This document shows positions 1 to 4,366 of a stretch of DNA of 6,613 nucleotides, piece after piece. Each line of letters begins with the position of its first letter. Within the stretch, counting starts at the first letter, position 1. The translations under genes and the position numbers were made by a program. A model generated the notes under the pieces. It saw nothing but the letters and a program-made list of their open reading frames with translations. It searched no databases and was not told where the DNA came from. The stretch is from positions 1 through 6,613 of the forward strand of contig CAMDOY010000211.1 in NCBI GenBank assembly GCA_945903655.1. Reading direction: 5' to 3'. Origin of the DNA: Rhizobium sp. Q54. GTDB lineage: Bacteria; Pseudomonadota; Alphaproteobacteria; Rhizobiales; Beijerinckiaceae.

Positions 1-19
1 GCGCCGGGCTTTGAAAAAA

Positions 20-37
20 CGCATTTGTGCAAGTGCG
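20..37. promoter_or_regulatory. imperfect 18-bp palindrome with TTGTGCAA core, possible operator
   Basis: CGCATTTGTGCAAGTGCG reads almost the same on both strands (14 of 18 positions symmetric), with CGCA/TGCG outer arms and TTG/CAA inner arms. Such a dyad is typical of a dimeric repressor or activator site. A second palindrome with the related core TTGCGCAA lies 51 bp downstream, centre to centre, which is close to five helical turns. The binding protein cannot be named. Confidence 0.3.
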
Positions 38-74
38 AAAGATGGCTGCTCTGCAATTTACGCATCCTTAAGCT

Positions 75-84
75 ATTGCGCAAT
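75..84. promoter_or_regulatory. perfect 10-bp palindrome ATTGCGCAAT, possible operator
   Basis: ATTGCGCAAT is a perfect palindrome in the AT-rich upstream region. Its inner 8 bases match the TTGNGCAA core of the palindrome at 20-37. Two similarly built sites about five helical turns apart suggest cooperative binding of one regulator, though chance cannot be excluded. Confidence 0.28.
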
Positions 85-149
85 TCGTACATCTCTTGCC
101 GAATTTGGCAAAATCCCGGATTTCACGGACGAAATTTACACATTTTTTA

Positions 150-178
150 TGATCCAAACAAATAAGCTATGCGTTAGA
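150..178 (+). promoter_or_regulatory. candidate sigma-E (ECF, RpoE/ChrR-type) promoter for the DUF1127 gene
   Basis: TGATCC at 150-155 is followed after exactly 18 bases by TTAGA at 174-178. The promoter described for the singlet-oxygen-responsive RpoE of Rhodobacter sphaeroides is TGATCC, about 18 bases, then TAAGA, so the site differs at one base. Transcription would begin near 185 and leave a leader of roughly 108 bases carrying the inverted repeat at 195-225. Photooxidative-stress control of a DUF1127/CcsR locus is known in R. sphaeroides, which makes the site plausible here. No good sigma-70 promoter was found in the region. Confidence 0.35.
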
Positions 179-194
179 TGAATATCAGCCCAGC

Positions 195-225
195 TGTTCC
201 CGAGCTACTGAACTTGGCGGGAACA
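195..225. repeat. perfect 8-bp inverted repeat, operator or leader hairpin
   Basis: TGTTCCCG (195-202) and CGGGAACA (218-225) are exact reverse complements separated by 15 bases, so the arm centres are 23 bp apart, about two helical turns. In DNA this suits a dimeric regulator. In RNA it would form a leader stem-loop if transcription starts upstream, for example near 185. Its right arm overlaps the GAAC-N7-GAAC box at 210-224. Confidence 0.4.
210..224 (+). promoter_or_regulatory. candidate LexA (SOS) box, GAAC-N7-GAAC
   Basis: GAACTTGGCGGGAAC matches the alphaproteobacterial LexA operator, a direct repeat of GAAC (GTTC on the other strand) with a 7-base spacer. It lies 68 bases before the DUF1127 start codon. 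It is followed at once by the AT-rich stretch TATATT (228-233), which could be part of a -10 element, so a bound repressor would cover a promoter there. The corresponding -35 element is poor. The motif has only 8 fixed bases, so a chance match is possible. Confidence 0.4.
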
Positions 226-292
226 TGTATATTGCACTGCATCAAGTTTGTGACGTCGGCTCCCTGAGCCGCCACCAGAAGGAAGACGAACC

Positions 293-445
293 ATGGTCAA
301 GATGATCGCCGAGAAGGTTTCCGCCTGGCGCCGCTACCGGATCTCGGTCCGTGAACTGTCCCGCCTCACAGACCGCGAACTCAACGAACTCGGCCTCAGC
401 CGTTTCGATATCGAGGCCGTTGCGCGCCAGACGTCCGGCTTCTGA
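293..445 (+). CDS. small DUF1127 (YjiS-like) protein, 50 aa
   Basis: This short gene encodes a 50-residue basic protein of the DUF1127 family. The family pattern is complete: W12-R-R-Y15 followed by R-x-L-x-x-L-T-D-R-E-L-N-E-L-G-L-S-R-x-D-I-E (about residues 20-41). The ATG at 293 is preceded by AGAAGGAAG, a fair Shine-Dalgarno sequence, about 7-8 bases upstream, and the TGA at 443-445 is followed by a strong terminator. The family is known: an alphaproteobacterial member, CcaF1 of Rhodobacter sphaeroides, binds RNA and is co-transcribed with the CcsR small RNAs, and Agrobacterium members affect phosphate and carbon metabolism. A role as a small RNA-binding regulator is therefore inferred, not shown. 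The 3' UTR carries CcsR-like stem-loops, which strengthens the parallel. Upstream sites suggest stress control. Confidence 0.88.
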   Translation: MVKMIAEKVSAWRRYRISVRELSRLTDRELNELGLSRFDIEAVARQTSGF

Positions 446-459
446 TCTACAGACACCAA

Positions 460-533
460 CGGAACAGGTGTCCTCCCACCATGTTCCGCATCGAGCGCCC
501 GCCGAATCCTCCCCCGGCGGGCGCTTTCTTTTT
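460..533 (+). ncRNA. cuckoo/CcsR-like 3'-UTR small RNA with two CCUCC-loop hairpins
   Basis: The 3' UTR of the DUF1127 gene folds into two stem-loops. Hairpin 1 (460-488) pairs CGGAACAGGTG with CACC-A-TGTTCCG, giving 11 base pairs with one bulged A and the loop UCCUCC (471-476). Hairpin 2 (495-524) has a perfect 10-bp GC-rich stem with loop AAUCCUCCCC (505-514) and runs into a U-tract. Both loops expose an anti-Shine-Dalgarno CCUCC. The CcsR RNAs of Rhodobacter sphaeroides and the wider alphaproteobacterial cuckoo family have the same architecture and lie next to DUF1127 genes. The RNA is probably processed from the mRNA or made as a read-on product, and may bind the purine-rich start regions of target mRNAs. 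A weaker alternative fold pairs 452-457 with 467-472. The 5' end is not known. Confidence 0.6.
495..533 (+). terminator. intrinsic terminator after the DUF1127 gene
   Basis: GCGCCCGCCG (495-504) pairs perfectly with CGGCGGGCGC (515-524) around a 10-base loop, followed directly by TTTCTTTTT (525-533). This is a textbook Rho-independent terminator. It ends the DUF1127/small-RNA transcript and separates it from trmFO. The loop contains CCTCC. Confidence 0.93.
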
Positions 534-566
534 GAAGTGACCACGCAACAGCTTGCCCCAAGGACC

Positions 567-595
567 TTGCCCAATCGGCCGGTCCTGCCTACGTT
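567..595 (+). promoter_or_regulatory. trmFO: weak candidate sigma-70 promoter giving a leaderless trmFO mRNA
   Basis: TTGCCC (567-572) and TACGTT (590-595) are separated by 17 bases and match the -35 and -10 consensus at 4/6 and 3/6 positions. If used, transcription would begin around 602-603, at the trmFO start codon itself. That would fit the lack of a Shine-Dalgarno sequence there. The complementary pair AGGACC (561-566) and GGTCCT (581-586) overlaps the site. trmFO needs a promoter in this interval because a strong terminator ends at 533. Confidence 0.25.
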
Positions 596-602
596 GCGGC
601 CC

Positions 603-2018
603 ATGGCAAACCAGATCACCCCCATCCACATCATCGGCGGCGGCCTCGCGGGGTCGGAAGCGGCCTGGCAGATCTCTCGCGCGGGCGTGCCCGTGGTGCT
701 CCACGAGATGCGCCCGGTGCGCGGCACCGAGGCCCACCAGAGCGACCAGCTCGCCGAACTCGTCTGCTCCAACTCCTTTCGCTCCGACGACGCCACCAGC
801 AATGCGGTGGGCCTGCTGCATCAGGAGATGCGGCGCATGGGCTCGCTCATCATGTCCTGCGCGGACAGGCATCAGGTGCCCGCAGGCGGCGCGCTCGCCG
901 TGGACCGGGAGGGCTTTGCTGAGGCCGTGACGGCGGCGCTGGAAGCTGAGGATTTGATTCAGATCGCTCGGGAAGAGATTCAAGGAACGCCCCCAAGCGA
1001 TTGGAAAAGCGTGATTATCGCCACAGGCCCCCTCACCTCGGCGGGTCTGGCCACAGCCATCGGCGCCCTCACCGGCGAGGCGGAGCTCTCCTTCTTCGAC
1101 GCCATCGCCCCCATCGTCCATCGCGACACCATCAACATGGACAAGGCCTGGCTCCAGTCCCGCTACGACAAGGCGGGGCCCGGCGGCACAGGGGCGGACT
1201 ATATCAACTGCCCCCTCTCCAAGGAGGAATACGAGGGCTTCATCGACGCGCTGATCGCGGGCGAGAAGACCACCTTCAAGGAATGGGAGCACGTCCCCTA
1301 TTTCGACGGCTGCCTGCCCATCGAGGTCATGGCCGAGCGCGGCCGCGAGACCCTGCGCCACGGACCGCTGAAGCCCGTCGGCCTCACCAATCCTCACACG
1401 CCCGGGGTGAAGCCCTATGCGGTGATCCAGCTGCGGCAGGACAATGCGCTGGGCACGCTCTACAATATGGTGGGTTTCCAGACCAAGCTGAAGCATGGCG
1501 AACAGGCGCGGGTCTTCCGCACCATCCCGGGGCTCGAGGGCGCCGAATTCGCGCGCCTCGGGGGGCTGCACCGCAACACCTTCCTCAACTCTCCGAAAGT
1601 GCTCGACCCCTTCCTGCGCCTGAAGGCGGAGCCCAGGCTGCGCTTTGCGGGCCAGATCACGGGCTGCGAGGGCTATGTGGAAAGCGCCGCCATCGGCCTG
1701 CTGACCGGACGCTGGGCCGCTGCGGAGGCGCTGGGCGCCCCAATCAGCCATCCCCCGGTGACGACCGCGCTGGGCGCGCTGCTGAATCATATCACCGGCG
1801 GGCATATCGAGACGGTGAACCCCGGCCCACCCTCCTTCCAGCCCATGAACGTCAACTTCGGCCTATTCCCCCCGCTGGAGCTCGCCCCAAAATCCGAAAC
1901 CGGCAAACGCCTGCGCGGCCCCGAAAAGGCCGTGGCGAAGAAACACGCCATGACCGACAGGGCGCGGGCGGATCTGGAGGCGTGGTTGGGGGATGGGGTG
2001 AAGGCTGCGGCGGAGTAA
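603..2018 (+). CDS. trmFO: TrmFO, methylenetetrahydrofolate-tRNA-(uracil-5-)-methyltransferase
   Basis: TrmFO makes ribothymidine at position 54 of the tRNA T-loop, using 5,10-methylenetetrahydrofolate as carbon donor and FADH2 with NAD(P)H as reductant, in the cytosol. The 471-residue product is of family size. Visible landmarks are the N-terminal FAD dinucleotide motif G12-G-G-L-A-G17, the LVCSNS signature with Cys55 (equivalent of B. subtilis Cys53), the DGCLPIEVMAERG segment with Cys237 (equivalent of catalytic Cys226), and the C-terminal FAD motif FAGQITGCEGYVESA starting at residue 348. The ATG at 603 is chosen because it gives the usual few residues before the FAD motif. The frame stays open back to 351, but that part overlaps the DUF1127 gene and the terminator. 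No Shine-Dalgarno sequence precedes 603. A codon-usage dip occurs at 942-1019. It converges on the sec operon. Confidence 0.95.
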   Translation: MANQITPIHIIGGGLAGSEAAWQISRAGVPVVLHEMRPVRGTEAHQSDQLAELVCSNSFRSDDATSNAVGLLHQEMRRMGSLIMSCADRHQVPAGGALAVDREGFAEAVTAALEAEDLIQIAREEIQGTPPSDWKSVIIATGPLTSAGLATAIGALTGEAELSFFDAIAPIVHRDTINMDKAWLQSRYDKAGPGGTGADYINCPLSKEEYEGFIDALIAGEKTTFKEWEHVPYFDGCLPIEVMAERGRETLRHGPLKPVGLTNPHTPGVKPYAVIQLRQDNALGTLYNMVGFQTKLKHGEQARVFRTIPGLEGAEFARLGGLHRNTFLNSPKVLDPFLRLKAEPRLRFAGQITGCEGYVESAAIGLLTGRWAAAEALGAPISHPPVTTALGALLNHITGGHIETVNPGPPSFQPMNVNFGLFPPLELAPKSETGKRLRGPEKAVAKKHAMTDRARADLEAWLGDGVKAAAE

Positions 2019-2094
2019 TCACCCCTACGGCAGCTTGAACAGATCCCTCAGATCGCCGCGATGACAGCCTTGCTTTCAAATACCCCAAAACCCC
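2019..2094. other. short convergent intergenic gap, no clear terminator
   Basis: The 76 bases between the stop codons of trmFO (+) and the NDUFAF6-like gene (-) hold no gene. No strong GC-rich stem followed by a T-tract is visible for either strand, so termination here may depend on Rho, or the two transcripts may overlap at their 3' ends. Confidence 0.5.
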
Positions 2095-2961
2095 TCACCA
2101 CCGCCGCGCCGCCATCCACAGCCGCCACTGGCGCCGCCATTGGGGGCTCTGGATCACCGTCTTGAAGGGGTCGTAGCCCGGCTTTTCCATGGCCGCGAGA
2201 TAGGGCTCCACCATGGTCAGCGGCAGAAAGGCCGGGCGGGCGGCGGGCTCCACGGTCTTGATCCCGTCCATGGCGGCGGCCAGATGCTTGCGGGCGACGG
2301 CGCGCATATGGGCCAGCGCCTTCGCCACGCCCTCGCTCCGCGCGCCCGCGATCAGATCCTGCGCGGTGGCGCTCGCCTCCTTCAGCACATCGGCGGGCAC
2401 ATAGACCTGCCCGCGCGCGCTGTGCCAGGGCAAGGCGCGCAGCAACCCGGTGATGGCGTAGGCGAGGCCTGCGTGGCCCGCCGCGTCCGCCCCGCCGGGA
2501 TCGCGCCCATTAGCCAGGATCAGGCAGGCCATGCGGATCAGCGCCGAGGAGGTCTCCCCGCCGTAGCCCTCGAGCTGGCGCATGCCGGGCATGGGGTCGT
2601 CATAGAGGTCGAAGGTGCGGGCATCCACCAGATTGGTCAGGGCCGCGCGCGGCAGCTTGAAGCGCTTCACCGTATCCAGCAGCGCCGAGGCGACGGGATG
2701 GGCGCTGATGTCGCCCCGCTCCTCCCCCTCCAGCGCATCGCGCCACCATTGAAAGCGGATCTCGCCGGGCATGGGGTCGGAGACGATCTCGCGCACCCGC
2801 GCCACCTCAAGGCTGAAGGCGTAGAGGGCGTGCAGATGCTTGCGATGGCTCCAGGGCGCGAAGAGGCTGGCGAGCCAGCGGTCGGGATCATGCTCGCGCA
2901 GCAGGGTCTCGCAATAAACATAGGCCTCGCCGAGGCGGGGGTCGGCGACCTCATCCATCAT
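2095..2961 (-). CDS. squalene/phytoene-synthase-fold protein, NDUFAF6-like, probably non-catalytic
   Basis: This 288-residue protein has the all-helical squalene/phytoene synthase fold. In true enzymes two Asp-rich motifs bind Mg-diphosphate. Here the first is replaced by YAFSLEVARVREIVSD (47-62) and the second, normally RD..ED, by LRALPWHSARGQVYVP (174-189), so neither keeps its aspartates. Both segments, with RFQWWRDAL (69-77) and VDAR (112-115), resemble from memory human NDUFAF6 (C8orf38), which reads LRATPYHGSRRKVFLP at the second site. NDUFAF6 is a mitochondrial complex I assembly factor. A complex I assembly role is inferred from this resemblance and from the NDUFAF3-like neighbour. 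The start overlaps that gene's stop as ATGA (2958-2961), implying translational coupling. An ATG one codon later is also possible. Automatic annotation as phytoene synthase (crtB/hpnD) would probably mislead. Confidence 0.85.
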   Translation of the reverse strand: MMDEVADPRLGEAYVYCETLLREHDPDRWLASLFAPWSHRKHLHALYAFSLEVARVREIVSDPMPGEIRFQWWRDALEGEERGDISAHPVASALLDTVKRFKLPRAALTNLVDARTFDLYDDPMPGMRQLEGYGGETSSALIRMACLILANGRDPGGADAAGHAGLAYAITGLLRALPWHSARGQVYVPADVLKEASATAQDLIAGARSEGVAKALAHMRAVARKHLAAAMDGIKTVEPAARPAFLPLTMVEPYLAAMEKPGYDPFKTVIQSPQWRRQWRLWMAARRW

Positions 2962-3344
2962 GGGGTCGCCAGCAGGGCGGCGGCCACGCGGCGGCGCTCG
3001 CCCAGAAGGATGTTGTAGGTGGAGATGGCGGCCCCCGTGCCCATGCTGTCGACCCTTATGCCCGCCGCCCGCAACGCCGCGCGCAAGTCAGCCGAGGGAG
3101 GTACGAGCTCGCGCCCCGTTCCGATCAGCAGCAGTTCCACCGCGCCCGCAGGCTCGGCCAGCAGCACGCTCAAACTGGCGTGGGTGATCTCTTGCGGGTT
3201 CAGGGCGGTCCAGGCGTGGACGCCCGAGGGCAGCACCAGGATCGAGCCACGATGGGACATGTCGGCGAAGCGGAAGCCCCCGGCGCCATAACCCTCGATC
3301 ACATGGGACCCCGGGAGAAAACCTTCATAGCGCGTCTGGGACAT
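2958..3344 (-). CDS. Mth938-like domain protein, NDUFAF3-like (DUF498/AAMDC family)
   Basis: The 128-residue protein is a single Mth938-like domain. Recognisable family features are Y19-G-A-G-G-F24 near the start, the G33-S-I-L-V-L-P39 strand, LLLIGTG (71-77), and the C-terminal signature with T109-Y-N111 and E116-R-R-R-V-A-A-A-L. The human member NDUFAF3 is a complex I assembly factor, and its alphaproteobacterial relatives are known to sit beside secF, as here. No enzymatic residues are recognised; it probably acts as a small assembly or scaffold protein. The ATG at 3344 is preferred to the adjacent in-frame TTG at 3347, because GAGG (3353-3350) lies 5 bases before it. Its stop overlaps the next start by 4 bases. 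A 58-base gap with two stem-loops separates it from secF. Confidence 0.88.
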   Translation of the reverse strand: MSQTRYEGFLPGSHVIEGYGAGGFRFADMSHRGSILVLPSGVHAWTALNPQEITHASLSVLLAEPAGAVELLLIGTGRELVPPSADLRAALRAAGIRVDSMGTGAAISTYNILLGERRRVAAALLATP

Positions 3345-3368
3345 CAAAGCCTCGCCTGCGGGGCAATG

Positions 3369-3392
3369 CGGGAGCGCGAGGGCGCGTTCCCG
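3369..3392 (-). other. intercistronic stem-loop between secF and the Mth938-like gene
   Basis: On the mRNA strand CGGGA-A-CGCG (3392-3383) pairs with CGCG-C-TCCCG (3378-3369) around the loop CCCT, giving 9 base pairs with one A-C mismatch. No T-tract follows, so it is not a standard terminator. A second small hairpin (3412-3398, 6 bp, 3-base loop) encloses the secF stop codon just upstream. Together they could stabilise the secDF part of the mRNA or reduce read-through to the downstream genes. Confidence 0.45.
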
Positions 3393-3402
3393 ATCGGTGC
3401 GG

Positions 3403-4353
3403 TCAGACCGCAGGCTTCGCCTTGCCAGCCTTTGCAGGCGCGGGTTCGGCCTCGCCCTCAGCCGCGCGCGGGTTCAGATAGATCAGCACCGGCGAGCAGA
3501 TGAAGATGGACGAATACATGGCCACGATCACGCCCCACATCATCGCTAACGAGAAGGAGCGGATCACATGGCCGCCGAAGAAGACCAGCGCCAGAAGCGC
3601 CATCAGCGTCGTCGTCGAGGTCATGATGGTGCGCGAGAGCACCGCATTGATGGAGAGATCGATGATCTCCGGCATGGGGGTCTTCTTGTATTTGCGCATG
3701 ACCTCGCGGATGCGGTCCAGCACCACCACAGTCTCGTTCAAGGACAGGCCCACGATGGTGAGAATGGCCGCGATGGAGGTCAGATTGAACTCGAGCTGCG
3801 TCACCGCAAAGAAGCCCACGGTCAGCAAGAGATCGTGCATGGTCGCGATGACGGCGGCCACCGCCAGCGGCCATTCGTAGCGGAACCACAGATAGGTCAG
3901 CACCGCGATGATCGAGAGCACCACGCCGAGCGTCCCCGACTGAACCAGTTCGCCAGAGACGCGCGGGCCCACCACCTCGACGCGGCGCACTTCGTAATCA
4001 TTCACGATGACGGCGCGCACCTTCTCCACGACCACCTGCTGGGCCGCGTCGCCGCCCGGTTGCAGGCGCACGCGCATGGTGGCGTCCACGCCCCCGCCAA
4101 AGGCCTGCACCTCCACCTCGCCCAGGCCCAGCTTGTCGCCCAGCGCCCGCAGGCTGGTCAGATCCGCCTGCCCCTGCTTGGCGCGCACCTCGAAGAGCGT
4201 GCCGCCGGAGAAGTCGATGCCGAAGTTGAGGCCGACCGTCAGGAACAGCACCACCGAGACCACGGAGAGGATGGCCGAGAAAGGATAGCTCACGCGCCGG
4301 AAGCGCATGAAGCCGAAGTTCACATTGTCGGGCGCGAGGCGAAAACGAAGCAT
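3403..4353 (-). CDS. secF: SecF, protein translocase accessory subunit
   Basis: SecF pairs with SecD in the inner membrane and uses the proton gradient to help SecYEG/SecA export proteins and release them on the periplasmic side. The 316-residue product has the expected plan: TM1 (about 24-41), a GIDFSGG motif (45-51) opening the periplasmic P4 domain (about 45-135), then five more membrane segments (about 138-157, 162-184, 190-212, 243-260, 266-292). The charged residues D213 in LDRIRE and R241 in LSRTIMTS correspond to conserved residues tied to proton use. The tail is rich in Ala, Pro and Lys. The ATG at 4353 has GGGAG (4365-4361) 7 bases upstream. secD ends only 13 bases before it, so the two are one transcription unit. 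Confidence 0.96.
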   Translation of the reverse strand: MLRFRLAPDNVNFGFMRFRRVSYPFSAILSVVSVVLFLTVGLNFGIDFSGGTLFEVRAKQGQADLTSLRALGDKLGLGEVEVQAFGGGVDATMRVRLQPGGDAAQQVVVEKVRAVIVNDYEVRRVEVVGPRVSGELVQSGTLGVVLSIIAVLTYLWFRYEWPLAVAAVIATMHDLLLTVGFFAVTQLEFNLTSIAAILTIVGLSLNETVVVLDRIREVMRKYKKTPMPEIIDLSINAVLSRTIMTSTTTLMALLALVFFGGHVIRSFSLAMMWGVIVAMYSSIFICSPVLIYLNPRAAEGEAEPAPAKAGKAKPAV

Positions 4354-4366
4354 CGGTTGGCTCCCG

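Larger units (their letters stand above)
1..292. other. gene-free, relatively AT-rich regulatory region before the DUF1127 gene
   Basis: No credible coding sequence is visible on either strand. Base composition is clearly lower in GC than the rest of the window, with runs such as the T6 near 143-148. It contains several candidate control sites, listed separately: palindromes at 20-37 and 75-84, a sigma-E-like promoter at 150-178, an inverted repeat at 195-225 and a LexA-type box at 210-224. Short minus-strand frames run off the left edge, but they lack a ribosome binding site and recognisable protein sequence. The region probably serves the DUF1127 gene and perhaps a divergent gene outside the window. 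Confidence 0.7.

Noticed and set aside
1..65. Minus-strand starts (ATG at 65 and 24) running off the left edge
   Set aside because: No ribosome binding site, no recognisable protein sequence and AT-rich intergenic composition; they cannot be supported without more sequence.
220..249. GGAAC as the -35 of an EcfG general-stress promoter
   Set aside because: No CGTT-like -10 follows at 16-17 bases, so only half of the consensus is present.
452..472. Hairpin GACACC/GGTGTC after the DUF1127 stop
   Set aside because: It competes with the longer 460-488 hairpin, which has 11 pairs and a CCUCC loop, and is expected to be much less stable.
351..602. N-terminal extension of trmFO in the same frame
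   Set aside because: It overlaps the DUF1127 gene, the small RNA and a strong terminator, and TrmFO homologues start just before the FAD motif, as ATG 603 does.
447..1805. 452-codon minus-strand frame opposite trmFO
   Set aside because: A shadow of trmFO in GC-rich DNA; low-complexity composition, no recognisable domain, and it runs through the terminator.
2140..3018. 292-codon + strand frame opposite the NDUFAF6-like gene
   Set aside because: Antisense shadow, dominated by Gly, His, Ala and Arg, with no ribosome binding site or motif.
3345..3347. TTG start for the Mth938-like gene, one codon before the ATG
   Set aside because: The adjacent ATG at 3344 has better Shine-Dalgarno spacing, and TTG is a weaker start.
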